Source: GCA-003244245 sp035276605
Lineage (GTDB): Bacteria; Actinomycetota; Actinomycetes; Mycobacteriales; Pseudonocardiaceae
Direction of reading: 5' to 3'
NCBI GenBank assembly: GCA_035276605.1
Contig: DATELN010000120.1
Span: 1-19,007, forward strand
Length of the DNA stretch: 19,007 nt
Shown here piece after piece: positions 1 through 7,339 of the stretch. The notes under the pieces were generated by a model. That model was given only the letters and a program-made list of their open reading frames with translations. It had not been told where the DNA came from and did not search any database. Positions within the stretch are counted from its first letter, which is position 1, and every line of letters starts with the position of its first letter. The translations under genes and the position numbers were made by a program.

Positions 1-78
1 TTGCAAATCACACCGAGTCGTGAGTGCGAAACGGTGCTATAGCACCGTTTCGCACTCACGACTCGGTGTGATTTGCAA
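1..78. repeat. Perfect 78-bp palindrome at window edge
   Basis: Bases 1-39 are the exact reverse complement of bases 40-78, with no spacer and no mismatch. The right arm contains the last codons and the TGA stop (56-58) of the DUF5130 gene, so the left arm repeats that coding end in inverse. The core (about 27-52) could be a natural terminator hairpin, but there is no selective reason for the arms to extend into coding sequence. A fold-back join at a contig end, or a true hairpin DNA end, are the alternatives. Seen directly; the origin is inference. Confidence 0.95.
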
Positions 79-580
79 GCATCCGCAAGCCGGAACTCAG
101 ACCGCCCGCGAGGTCCCCGTCCTTAAATGAGGAAATCATGCTTTCCACCGCAAGCTTGCAACCACGATCGGGCAGCCGATTCGCGGCCTTGCGACCGGTG
201 ACCACCTCGATCACACGCTGGCCAGGTGAGACGGCGACCAGCACCGCATCGTCGGCCCGCTCCCCTAGCGAATCGTGCAGCTCCTCAGCTCGTGTACGGG
301 TGTCCGGTCCTAGATCGCCGAGATAGATCCCGAAATGTAGGCTCGCGTTGCGGCTGGCCCGGACTAGTTCGTCGTCGAGCGTTGCCAACTGTGCACGACT
401 GAAGGGCAGCATGCGCAGTATCGGCCGGACCTGCCGGGCGGCAGAGATGCGTCCCGTACCGACAACAGCCTCACCGGCCGCCAGTTCTGGCTGGTAACCG
501 TCGTCCTCCGCATGCCTGCGCCGAACCGGCTTGGCATGTCCATCATTACCAGTTGCCACGGGCACCTCCACGGGCTCCAC
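56..580 (-). CDS. DUF5130 family protein with TPM-like domain
   Basis: 174 residues from a GTG at 580. The N-terminus (1-60) is polar and probably flexible. Residues about 62-170 form a TPM-type alpha/beta domain, as in DUF5130 proteins of mycobacteria (I recall Rv2468c as the counterpart), with the core strand VLVAVSPGQRVIEVVTG at 113-129 and a conserved Arg/Asp-rich stretch after it. There is no signal peptide and no membrane segment. Function is not established; TPM domains occur in photosystem repair and envelope proteins. The start is uncertain: four GTG codons lie at 580, 571, 565 and 559, none with a convincing ribosome site. The first overlaps the upstream ctaJ by 35 nt, so translation is probably coupled. 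The 3' end lies inside the edge palindrome, so the native downstream sequence may be missing. Confidence 0.85.
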   Translation of the reverse strand: MEPVEVPVATGNDGHAKPVRRRHAEDDGYQPELAAGEAVVGTGRISAARQVRPILRMLPFSRAQLATLDDELVRASRNASLHFGIYLGDLGPDTRTRAEELHDSLGERADDAVLVAVSPGQRVIEVVTGRKAANRLPDRGCKLAVESMISSFKDGDLAGGLSSGLRMLANHTES

Positions 581-788
581 CGGATCCGCTACGGTGGCCC
601 CGGTCAGCTACGCCGGCACGCCAAGCCTCCGGATGCGCCGTCCACAACACTGGGGGGTAACTCCAGTCATCGCCGGGACGGTAGCGGCGTGGCCGCGCGA
701 AGGTCGTCCGCAGCGTCAGTAATCCCAAGATGACCATGATGGCCGCCGGTGCGCCCGCCAGGATCAGGATGATATCCAGCGATGTCAC
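546..788 (-). CDS. ctaJ: Small membrane protein, aa3-type cytochrome oxidase subunit CtaJ
   Basis: 80 residues. One hydrophobic segment (about 5-27, ILILAGAPAAIMVILGLLTL) is followed by a basic, polar tail with PRRYRPGDDW and the YPP/WTAHPE region. Length, single N-terminal helix, tail and position beside a DUF5130 gene and close to the HNH, glbO and aglA genes match CtaJ, a small subunit seen in the mycobacterial III2IV2 respiratory supercomplex. That assignment rests on family memory and context, not on a search. It would sit in the plasma membrane at the periphery of the aa3 oxidase. The GTG start at 788 lies 6 nt after a TACCGT hexamer, so the mRNA may be leaderless. The stop overlaps the next gene's 5' end by 35 nt. 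The last 20 residues are Gly/Arg-rich and probably disordered. Confidence 0.75.
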   Translation of the reverse strand: MTSLDIILILAGAPAAIMVILGLLTLRTTFARPRRYRPGDDWSYPPVLWTAHPEAWRAGVADRGHRSGSGGARGGARGNW

Positions 789-800
789 GAGATCACGGTA
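789..800 (-). promoter_or_regulatory. Candidate leaderless promoter of ctaJ
   Basis: Reading the minus strand, TACCGT (800-795) matches the TANNNT -10 consensus and lies 6 nt before the GTG start at 788. Transcription would begin at or next to the start codon. No -35 element is evident, which is common in actinobacteria. Confidence 0.4.
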
Positions 801-823
801 GCTGACCGGCGCCTACCAGTGCC

Positions 824-2248
824 TCACCAGGTAGGCGGTCTGCGGTGCGCCCACGGGTGAGCCCGCTCGAGCTGCCCGGCCAGCGCGAGCAGCGCAGCTT
901 CCCCGGCCGGTCGACCCACGAGCTGAACTCCAACCGGAAGCCCATCGTCAGTCCAGTGCATCGGCAAGCAAATGGCGGGCTGACCTGTGACGTTGTACAA
1001 CGCGGCATAGGGGATGAAACGCTTTTGCCGTTCGAAATTCTCCGGGGGAGGTACCGAACTGAACCAGCCGACCGGTTGGGGAAGCTGAGCGAGGATGGGG
1101 GCGAGCACCGCGTCGAACTCTGCATGCGCCCTGATAGCGGCCCGGCCCACGCCCTGAACCTGTCCCATCACCTGAAGCAACTCCGGTCCGCTCACCGCAG
1201 GTCCCTGCGCGCGCAACCACTGGGTGAACGGCAGGAGCGCACCGTGGGCCTCGTCGGGCACCGGCACCGACGTCGCTCCCACCGCCCACAGCTTCTCGAA
1301 GGCTGGCAGCAGTACCTCCGCATCGAACGGCGCGGTGGTGTCGACCACCTCATGACCCAGGTCGGTAAGCAGCACGGAGGTGTCTTCCCAGGCGCGACGG
1401 CACTCCGGCGCCAGCTTGACACCCGGTAGCGGACAGTCGGCGTAACGCCCGATGCGCAGCCGTCCAGGCTCCACGCGGGACAGCTGCAGGAAACTCTGTC
1501 CCGGCGGCAGTGGCGGCGCGGTCACCGGTTCGGCCGGGCATGGCACCGCCATGGCGTCGAGCAACGCCGCGGCGTCTTCGATGGAACGGGCCAGCGGTCC
1601 CAGCACTGAGAGCAACGTCACATCGCCGGCCACCGGGCCGCGAGACACCCGTCCCCGACTGGGTTTGAGGCCCACCAGCCCGCAGAGCGCCGCCGGCCCG
1701 CGGATCGAGCCTGCACCGTCGCTGCCTTGTGCGAAGGGCACCAGCCCAGCCGCCACCGCGGCAGCCGCTCCACCGGAGGAACCTCCAGCCGACTTGGTGG
1801 TGTCCCATGGGTTCACCGCAGGCGGCCGGTCAGCCGGCTCGGTGTAGCAGGTCAGCCCGAACTCGGGAGTGCTCGTCTTGCCCAGGCTGATCGTGCCCGC
1901 AGCGGCCAAGAAGCGGACCACGTCGTCGTCGACGGTCGGTAGATACTGGGCGTAGATGGTGGATCCGAACGTGGTGCGCACGCCAGCGGTCGCGGTGAGG
2001 TCTTTGATCGCGGTCGGCACTCCGAAAAGCGGCGGTAGTGCGGCCGGATCGGTTCGGGCGGCCAGCGCATCGGCGGCTCGGGCTGCGTCCATCGCCCGGT
2101 CAGCGGTGACGGTAACGAACGCGCCTAGCTGGTCGTCTCTGTCCTGCACGCGCCGCAAATAATGCTCGACAAGCTCGCTGGGGCTCACCTCGCGCCGGCG
2201 CACCGCTGCGGCCTGCTCCAGGGCGGTCAACTCGTGCAGGTCTGCCAC
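824..2248 (-). CDS. Amidase signature (AS) family amidase
   Basis: 474 residues, the usual length for the amidase signature family. The full Ser-cisSer-Lys triad is visible: Lys82 in PTAIKDL, cis-Ser157 in the GGSSGG loop and nucleophile Ser181 in GSDGAGSIR. The spacing (82/157/181) parallels GatA and FAAH. It should hydrolyse a carboxamide in the cytoplasm; the substrate cannot be read from sequence. It is not the GatA subunit with confidence, because no gatB or gatC is nearby and the glutaminase context is absent. There is no signal peptide. The GTG start at 2248 has no ribosome site but lies exactly 7 nt after TAGGGT, consistent with a leaderless mRNA. The gene follows the HNH gene after 86 bp and precedes ctaJ after 35 bp on the same strand. 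It is not part of the M. tuberculosis order as I recall it, so it is a lineage-specific insertion. Confidence 0.93.
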   Translation of the reverse strand: MADLHELTALEQAAAVRRREVSPSELVEHYLRRVQDRDDQLGAFVTVTADRAMDAARAADALAARTDPAALPPLFGVPTAIKDLTATAGVRTTFGSTIYAQYLPTVDDDVVRFLAAAGTISLGKTSTPEFGLTCYTEPADRPPAVNPWDTTKSAGGSSGGAAAAVAAGLVPFAQGSDGAGSIRGPAALCGLVGLKPSRGRVSRGPVAGDVTLLSVLGPLARSIEDAAALLDAMAVPCPAEPVTAPPLPPGQSFLQLSRVEPGRLRIGRYADCPLPGVKLAPECRRAWEDTSVLLTDLGHEVVDTTAPFDAEVLLPAFEKLWAVGATSVPVPDEAHGALLPFTQWLRAQGPAVSGPELLQVMGQVQGVGRAAIRAHAEFDAVLAPILAQLPQPVGWFSSVPPPENFERQKRFIPYAALYNVTGQPAICLPMHWTDDGLPVGVQLVGRPAGEAALLALAGQLERAHPWAHRRPPTW

Positions 2249-2261
2249 GGGCCCTACCCTA
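2249..2261 (-). promoter_or_regulatory. Candidate leaderless promoter of the amidase
   Basis: TAGGGT (2261-2256 on the minus strand) followed by 7 nt (AGGGCCC) and the GTG at 2248. It matches the TANNNT-N7-start pattern seen at four other genes here. No clear -35. Confidence 0.4.
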
Positions 2262-2334
2262 CGGGCGCGCTGGGAGGTTGGTAGCGGTTACGGGCACCTG
2301 CGGCCGGGGTTGGTAGCTCTTGAAGAGCCCGCAA

Positions 2335-2988
2335 CTAGGCGACCTCGGCGAGATAGGGCAACCACAGCGGATCGGCATCGGGCACCGTGGCCAGCAGCCG
2401 CCAGTGCTGGCCACGCGGCGCGCGCGGCACCACCCGCAGCTTCCAGCCCAGTTCACTGACCAAGCGATCAGCCTTGCGGTGGTTGCATACCGAACAGCAT
2501 GCCACGCAGTTCTCCCAGCAGTGCTCGCCACCGCGGCTGCGTGGCACCACGTGATCAATTGTCTCCGCGCGGCCTCCGCAGTAGCCACAGCGGTATCGAT
2601 CGCGGTGCATCAAGGCCGCCCGGGTCATCGGGACCCGCGCCCGATAGGGCACCCGCACGTAGGTGAGTAACTTGATCACCGAGGGTGCCAGCAGGCTGGC
2701 GGTCGCGGAGTGCAAGACCAGGCCAGCTGCATCGCCGTGGACCACATCAGCCTTGCCACATACGACCAACACGATGGCCCGGCGTAACGGCAGCGCGGTC
2801 AGCGGTTCAAAACTGGCATTGAGTAGCAACACTCGGCGGCGTCCCCAGGCCGGTGGTCCGGCGGCAGGGGGCCTACCCGCGACGAGGATAGTGGTTTCGA
2901 GAAGCCCGGTTGAGGTTCCGGAGCGCGAGGCGGTTTGCTGGTCCGCCACCGCTGGGTGACCCTCCGGGCTGGGTTGTCGGTCGTGCAC
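2335..2988 (-). CDS. HNH endonuclease domain protein (Rv2469c-like)
   Basis: 217 residues from the GTG at 2988. The N-terminal 50 residues are Pro/Ser-rich and variable. A conserved block begins with LLLNASFEPL at 54-63, the mycobacterial-type motif. The C-terminal HNH domain has a zinc ribbon C134xxC137 and C165xxC168 framing Asp145-His146, Asn160 and Asn169-His170 (motifs TIDHVVPRSRGG and CNHRK), so the metal-binding and catalytic residues are intact. Such proteins are predicted DNA nucleases; their cellular role is not known to me. The frame stays open to 3117, but only the 2988 GTG has a good ribosome site (GGAGG, 7 nt spacer), and the resulting length is close to that of Rv2469c. It is divergent from mscS across 145 bp, with the amidase downstream on the same strand. 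Confidence 0.9.
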   Translation of the reverse strand: MHDRQPSPEGHPAVADQQTASRSGTSTGLLETTILVAGRPPAAGPPAWGRRRVLLLNASFEPLTALPLRRAIVLVVCGKADVVHGDAAGLVLHSATASLLAPSVIKLLTYVRVPYRARVPMTRAALMHRDRYRCGYCGGRAETIDHVVPRSRGGEHCWENCVACCSVCNHRKADRLVSELGWKLRVVPRAPRGQHWRLLATVPDADPLWLPYLAEVA

Positions 2989-2995
2989 GCGACCA

Positions 2996-3000
2996 CCTCC
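2996..3000 (-). promoter_or_regulatory. Shine-Dalgarno that sets the HNH start
   Basis: GGAGG on the minus strand, 7 nt before the GTG at 2988. Upstream in-frame candidates (ATG at 3039 and the first start at 3117) have no comparable site. Confidence 0.6.
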
Positions 3001-3120
3001 GCCAGTTCGCGCGACTAGTTCACCATAGAAGGCAGTCATCGCGCACGTACCGGGTAGTGCCGCGTGTCGGTGACAGCAGCGCGAATCCGGCCACGCGGGG
3101 TGGTCAGTTGCGCGCACAGA

Positions 3121-3133
3121 TACAGTCCGGCGG
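3121..3133 (+). promoter_or_regulatory. Candidate leaderless promoter of the mscS gene
   Basis: TACAGT (3121-3126) followed by 7 nt (CCGGCGG) and the GTG at 3134. This favours the 3134 start. The rival is an ATG at 3155, which has GGAGG at 3140-3144 with a 10-nt spacer. Both could be used. Confidence 0.35.
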
Positions 3134-4132
3134 GTGACCGGAGGTACCCATCAGATGATCGCCGCACTGGTGAAGCAGCCAGAATGCTCCACCGACGAGG
3201 GCTCCTGGTGCGCGCGTCTTTATCAGATCACGCACAATGACCTGCTGTCCCGCTACGCCGACACGGTAGTGGGAACAGGATTGCGCATCCTGTTGATCAC
3301 CGTGCTGGCCGTTGTGATCCGCCTGATGGCACACCGCGCGATCAACCGGCTGAGCCGGGGGACGGCAGACGGAGCACCGCCCGGTTTGCTGCGACCGCTG
3401 CGCGAACGGGCTCCAGAGTCCTGGCGGAGCACGGGGCTGCTGTCCACCCGCCGCGCGCAGCGCGCCCGCACGATCGGCTCGGTGCTGCGCTCGGGCACGA
3501 CGTTCGTGGTCTACGGCGTGGCGTGCACCCTGGTGCTGGGTGAGCTGGGGATCAACCTGGGGCCGATCCTCGCTTCAGCGGGAATCCTGGGCATCGCCCT
3601 GGGCTTTGGCGCGCAGAACCTGGTCAAAGACTTCCTGTCGGGGATGTTCATGCTGGTGGAGGACCAGTACGGGGTCGGGGACGTGGTCGATCTCGGCGAG
3701 GCCACCGGCAAGGTGGAAGCGGTCGGGCTGCGCGTGACCACCTTGCGGGATACCAAGGGCACCGTCTGGTATGTCCGCAACGGCGAGGTCCTGCGGGTCG
3801 GCAATTCCAGCCAGGACTACTCGGTAGCCGTGGTTGACCTGCCCATCGGGCATGAGGCGGATATTCCGGCATCCACTGAACTCGCCAGCCGGACCGCCAC
3901 CGAGCTCACCGCCGACGGCAGCGCGCTGGCCGCCGACGTGCTCGAGCCCCCAGAGGTGCTCGGAGTCGAATCGATCAGCAAAGACGGCGTGACACTGCGG
4001 ATCACGACCAAAGTGCAAGCCGGGCGGCAGTGGGTGGTGCAGCGGGCACTGCTGGCCGGCCTCAAAGAGGCGTTCGCCGACGCCGGGATCCCACCACCGT
4101 CGCCCGCTGGTTACACCGCCCCACCGGCTTGA
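3134..4132 (+). CDS. MscS-family mechanosensitive ion channel
   Basis: 332 residues, slightly longer than E. coli MscS (286). A hydrophilic N-terminus (1-43) precedes three predicted membrane helices at about 44-66, 120-140 and 143-175. The third is the Gly/Ala-rich pore helix (GILGIALGFGAQNLVKDFLSG) that is diagnostic of the family. The beta domain follows (VGDVVDLGEATGKVEAVG, about 181-198), then the alpha/beta cytoplasmic vestibule and a Pro-rich tail. It should open under membrane tension and release solutes during osmotic downshock. An Arg-rich loop of about 50 residues separates TM1 and TM2. Start 3134 (GTG) is supported by TACAGT 7 nt upstream; 3155 (ATG) is the alternative. It is followed by glbO after 42 bp on the same strand, possibly co-transcribed. 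Confidence 0.93.
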   Translation: MTGGTHQMIAALVKQPECSTDEGSWCARLYQITHNDLLSRYADTVVGTGLRILLITVLAVVIRLMAHRAINRLSRGTADGAPPGLLRPLRERAPESWRSTGLLSTRRAQRARTIGSVLRSGTTFVVYGVACTLVLGELGINLGPILASAGILGIALGFGAQNLVKDFLSGMFMLVEDQYGVGDVVDLGEATGKVEAVGLRVTTLRDTKGTVWYVRNGEVLRVGNSSQDYSVAVVDLPIGHEADIPASTELASRTATELTADGSALAADVLEPPEVLGVESISKDGVTLRITTKVQAGRQWVVQRALLAGLKEAFADAGIPPPSPAGYTAPPA

Positions 4133-4174
4133 TGCCGGCACCCACGACTTGGCTGGACAAGGCAGGATGAAGAG

Positions 4175-4558
4175 GTGGCTGCACCAGAGACCTTTTACCA
4201 AGCCGTCGGCGGCGAGCCGACATTTCGCCGGATCGTCGGGCGCTTCTACGAGCTGGTGGCAAAAGACGAGGTCTTGCGTCCGCTTTACCCGGAGGAGGAT
4301 CTAGGCCCAGCCGAGGAGCACCTGCGTCTGTTCCTGATGCAGTACTGGGGCGGGCCGCACACCTACTCCGAGACACGGGGGCACCCTCGGCTGCGGATGC
4401 GGCATGCACCGTTTCGGATCGGGCCCAATGAGCGTGACGCCTGGTTGCGCTGCATGCGCACCGCGGTGGAGGAAGCCGATCTCACCGAGGAGCAGCGCAC
4501 AGTGCTATGGAATTACTTGGAGATGGCCGCAAACAGCCTGCTCAACTCGCTGAGCTGA
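4175..4558 (+). CDS. glbO: Group II truncated haemoglobin (trHbO)
   Basis: 127 residues with the complete group II signature: proximal HisF8 at His77 (RMRHAPF), TyrB10 at Tyr25, TyrCD1 at Tyr38 and TrpG8 at Trp90. Each is offset by +2 from the M. tuberculosis GlbO positions I recall (75, 23, 36, 88). The blocks QYWGGP, YSE.RGHPRLRMRH and ERDAWLRCM are near-identical to mycobacterial GlbO. It binds haem and is expected to bind O2 tightly in the cytoplasm; oxygen handling, NO/peroxide chemistry and membrane association are the roles proposed for the family. The GTG start has AGGA at 4164-4167 with a 7-nt spacer. The stop lies 1 nt before the first possible start of the alpha-glucosidase frame and 43 nt before its preferred start, so the two are probably co-transcribed. 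The neighbourhood matches the mycobacterial glbO-aglA pair. Confidence 0.97.
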   Translation: MAAPETFYQAVGGEPTFRRIVGRFYELVAKDEVLRPLYPEEDLGPAEEHLRLFLMQYWGGPHTYSETRGHPRLRMRHAPFRIGPNERDAWLRCMRTAVEEADLTEEQRTVLWNYLEMAANSLLNSLS

Positions 4559-4601
4559 ATTGCCGACGATCGCCGCATCTCACCTGGCAGGATTATCTCT
4601 C

Positions 4602-6215
4602 GTGCGACGCGCCGACCACCGCCGTTTGACCCCCGAGGACGGGTCCTGGTGGCGCAATGCCGTCTTTTACCAGGTCTACGTCCGTTCCTTCGCAGACGGC
4701 AACAGCGATGGTGTCGGTGACCTCGAGGGCCTGCGCAGCCGGTTGGGTTACCTAGAGCTGCTGGGCGTGGACGCGTTGTGGCTCACCCCCTTTTATCGTT
4801 CCCCGATGGTCGACCATGGTTATGATGTCAGCGATCCGCGCGATGTCGACCCACTGTTCGGCGATCTGGCCACTTTTGACCGGCTACTCACCGATGCTCA
4901 CCAGCGCGGCTTACGAATCATTGTCGACGTAGTGCCTAACCACACGTCCGACAAGCACAAATGGTTTCAGCAGGCGGTAGCAGCTGCGCCGGGCAGCCCC
5001 GCCCGAGCCCGATACATTTTCCGGGATGGCGCCGACTACAGCGGGACCAAACCGCCGAACAACTGGACCAGTACCTTCGGTGGACCAGCCTGGACTCGAC
5101 TGCGTCCTTCGCTAAGCGACAAGGGTCAGTGGTACCTGCATCTGTTCGCGCCCGAGCAGCCGGATCTGAACTGGGAAAACCCGGAGGTGGCGGCCGATTT
5201 TGAACGCACTCTGCGGTTCTGGTTGGACCGGGGGGTAGATGGTTTTCGTATCGACGTGGCCCATGGGATGGCGAAACCACCTGGACTGCCCGACATGCCG
5301 CGACCCATCCCCAGTGGTTCAGGCCTGCTCGATGCCGAGGTCACCGATCCCCGCTTTGATGCCGATGGTGTGCACGACATTCACCGGATGATCCGAAAGG
5401 TGCTCGACGAGTACCCAGCGCGGGTAGCGGTGGGCGAGATCTGGGTCAGCGACGACATCGCCTTCGCCCGCTACATCCGTCCCGACGAGCTGCATCTTGG
5501 TTTCAACTTCCGGCTGCTGGAAGCGGATTTCGATGCTGCGCACCTGAGGGAGGCCATCGAGCACTCGTTGACGGCTGTCCAGGGCACTCCGGCACCGGCA
5601 ACCTGGACGATTTCCAGCCATGACGCGGTTCGTCCGGTGACCCGTTACGGCGGCGGCGAGGTGGGACTGGCGCGGGCGCGGGCCATGGCGTTGGTGCAGC
5701 TTGCCTTGCCGGGGCCGGTGTACTTGTACAACGGCGACGAGCTGGGTTTGCCGAATGTCGAACTGCCGGATTGGGCGCTGCAGGATCCGGTGTGGCGGCG
5801 CTCCGGGTTCACCAACCGGGGGCGCGACGGCTGCCGAGTGCCGCTGCCGTGGGAGGGCACCACTCCACCGTACGGATTCAGCGCGACGCCTGGCACCTGG
5901 TTACCAATGCCAGGAGGCTGGGCCCGCTATGCCGTAGAAGCCCAGCTGGAGGATCCGGATTCGATGTTGTCGCTGTGCCGGCAGGCGTTGGAGCTACGAA
6001 GGAGCAGCCGGGCGTTCAGCGGCTCAGAGCTGGAGTGGTATGGCGCGCCACCCGGCTGTTTCGCGTTCCGGCGCAAGGGCGGCGGCCTGATTTGCGGTTT
6101 GAATACCTCCGCTACGCCGGTGGCGCTACCGCCAGGACAGGTATTGCTGGCAAGCGGACCACTGCCACTGAGCGTGGACGCCTTGCCCCCGAACACTGCT
6201 GTCTGGCTGATCTGA
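4602..6215 (+). CDS. aglA: GH13 alpha-glucosidase (AglA-type)
   Basis: 537 residues from the GTG at 4602, which has AGGA at 4589-4592 with a 9-nt spacer. The frame is open from a TTG at 4560 (551 residues). All GH13 regions are present: DVVPNHTS, the nucleophile Asp218 in GFRIDVAHG, acid/base Glu279 in GEIW, and the transition-state Asp341 in SSHD (numbering from 4602). The barrel is followed by a short C-terminal beta domain ending at VWLI. The opening WWRNAVFYQVYVRSFADGN is typical of oligo-1,6- and alpha-glucosidases, so hydrolysis of short alpha-glucosides (maltose, isomaltose, sucrose or trehalose-like) is likely; the exact linkage cannot be told. No signal peptide, so cytoplasmic. It lies downstream of glbO, as aglA (Rv2471) does in M. 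tuberculosis. It converges on the next gene with 24 bp between stops and no obvious hairpin there. Confidence 0.93.
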   Translation: MRRADHRRLTPEDGSWWRNAVFYQVYVRSFADGNSDGVGDLEGLRSRLGYLELLGVDALWLTPFYRSPMVDHGYDVSDPRDVDPLFGDLATFDRLLTDAHQRGLRIIVDVVPNHTSDKHKWFQQAVAAAPGSPARARYIFRDGADYSGTKPPNNWTSTFGGPAWTRLRPSLSDKGQWYLHLFAPEQPDLNWENPEVAADFERTLRFWLDRGVDGFRIDVAHGMAKPPGLPDMPRPIPSGSGLLDAEVTDPRFDADGVHDIHRMIRKVLDEYPARVAVGEIWVSDDIAFARYIRPDELHLGFNFRLLEADFDAAHLREAIEHSLTAVQGTPAPATWTISSHDAVRPVTRYGGGEVGLARARAMALVQLALPGPVYLYNGDELGLPNVELPDWALQDPVWRRSGFTNRGRDGCRVPLPWEGTTPPYGFSATPGTWLPMPGGWARYAVEAQLEDPDSMLSLCRQALELRRSSRAFSGSELEWYGAPPGCFAFRRKGGGLICGLNTSATPVALPPGQVLLASGPLPLSVDALPPNTAVWLI

Positions 6216-6239
6216 GCAGGTTGACGCCGAGCCCAACGG

Positions 6240-6872
6240 TCAGACGAGCAGCGGCAGGACAGCGCGCCGGCGGCGCAACACAGCGCCGTAGCGGGCGTCC
6301 AGCCGCAGCCACCAGTCAGTGGCCCAGACCCGGACGGTCTGTCCCGCGGCAGGCTTACCCACGAAGCCCATGCCGGACAGGGCGAACAGGCACCGCAGTG
6401 GTACCCCGACGTCCAATCCGGCACCACTGACCGTGATCACCTTCTGATCCAGCAAGTCGGAAGGCGGGCGGCCACCCGAGCCGGGATGAGTCCTGGCGAC
6501 CGCAGCCCCCTGGCCAGCGAGCTCGGTGAGCACCTCAGCGGGTACTTGATCCACCGCACGCCAGCCCCGTTCGGGCGGGAGCGCAGACCGCCACCGGGCA
6601 TCCTGGGCTTTGCCAGGATCGACCACCGTGTCGCCGACCACGGCCATCGCCGCCAGCATGTCTGTTCCCTTGAGGGTGAGATCACCGGGCCGCAGTCCAC
6701 CACCCACCGAACGGGTCACCAGCGCGTCGAACGGGGTGTGCACCCACGCGTGCAGCCGGTCGCCGACAGCTCGCAGCCGTACGAGCGCCTCGCTGTCAAG
6801 TCGGACCGCACGGGCCACAAAGACACCGAGGTTAGCCCGCTCGGCGGGATCTGGAATGTACAGCTCAGCCAT
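6240..6872 (-). CDS. Conserved hypothetical protein (Rv2474c-like position)
   Basis: 210 residues from the ATG at 6872. I do not recognise a domain. The N-terminal half is helical and charged (AELYIPDPAERANLGVFVAR at 2-21). The C-terminal part has a conserved-looking block, LRCLFALSGMGFVG, then WATDWWLRLD and an Arg-rich tail RRRRAVLPLL. No signal peptide, no membrane helix, no metal motif. Its ATG overlaps the end of the thioesterase gene by 8 nt, which implies translational coupling and argues against the longer frame open to 7022. In M. tuberculosis the gene next to the Rv2475c thioesterase, Rv2474c, is also an uncharacterised protein of about this size, so this is probably its orthologue; that is inference from position. 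Function unknown. Confidence 0.8.
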   Translation of the reverse strand: MAELYIPDPAERANLGVFVARAVRLDSEALVRLRAVGDRLHAWVHTPFDALVTRSVGGGLRPGDLTLKGTDMLAAMAVVGDTVVDPGKAQDARWRSALPPERGWRAVDQVPAEVLTELAGQGAAVARTHPGSGGRPPSDLLDQKVITVSGAGLDVGVPLRCLFALSGMGFVGKPAAGQTVRVWATDWWLRLDARYGAVLRRRRAVLPLLV

Positions 6873-7284
6873 CGCCACCGTCGTCTCGGAATGCAGCCAG
6901 GAAATGACGTTCGGCAGGCAGCAGGCGGCGCGGCCGCTGCGCTGCGGTGTCGTAGGCAGCCAACCGGGTGCGGGCGGTGATCGCATCCCCTTCGGTGCCC
7001 GCAACGGTGTAGTCCAGAGCAAACGAGGCGGCCCGCAGCTCGCTGACCCACAGCTGTACCCGCACCGGGTGGGCCGCGTACACCAACGGCTGCCGGTAGC
7101 GGACCATCAGTTCGACCACGACGACGCCGTTGGCCAGGGCCTGAGCACCGCGTCGGGCGCCCTCACCGAAGAGCAGTTGGGTGCGCGCCTCTTCCAGGAG
7201 CGTGACCACGCGGGCATTGTTGACATGTCCGTAGACATCCATGTCCGACCAGCGCACCGCTACGTCCGTGCTGAAAACCGCCAA
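6865..7284 (-). CDS. Hotdog-fold acyl-CoA thioesterase (4HBT type)
   Basis: 139 residues, normal for a single hotdog domain. The 4HBT signature is clear: RWSDMDVYGHVNNARVVTLLEEAR with the catalytic Asp16, then the long helix and the beta sheet (VVVVELMVRYRQPLVY). The enzyme should hydrolyse an acyl-CoA thioester; chain length is not predictable. The start must be the TTG at 7284: an in-frame TAG lies directly before it, and the next in-frame ATG (residue 15) would delete the first strand of the fold. No good ribosome site is visible (GGGGGC lies about 6 nt upstream). It overlaps the downstream hypothetical gene by 8 nt and follows the 753-residue protein gene after 55 bp. It is the positional counterpart of Rv2475c. 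Confidence 0.9.
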   Translation of the reverse strand: MAVFSTDVAVRWSDMDVYGHVNNARVVTLLEEARTQLLFGEGARRGAQALANGVVVVELMVRYRQPLVYAAHPVRVQLWVSELRAASFALDYTVAGTEGDAITARTRLAAYDTAAQRPRRLLPAERHFLAAFRDDGGDG

Positions 7285-7339
7285 CTACTTGCCCCCGGTC
7301 AGCCCGCAAATCAGTGCCTGGGTCCCATGGCCGCTAGCA

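Noticed and set aside
2313..2325. GCTCTT-G-AAGAGC inverted repeat between the HNH and amidase genes as an SOS box or terminator
   Set aside because: It does not match the actinobacterial LexA box, the stem is short with a 1-nt centre and there is no T-tract.
2989..3117. Longer HNH protein starting at 3117
   Set aside because: No ribosome site, and it would run into the mscS promoter region; the GTG at 2988 has GGAGG at the right distance.
6873..7022. Upstream extension of the Rv2474c-like protein to 7022
   Set aside because: It lies wholly inside the thioesterase gene in another frame; the ATG at 6872 gives a normal 8-nt overlap.
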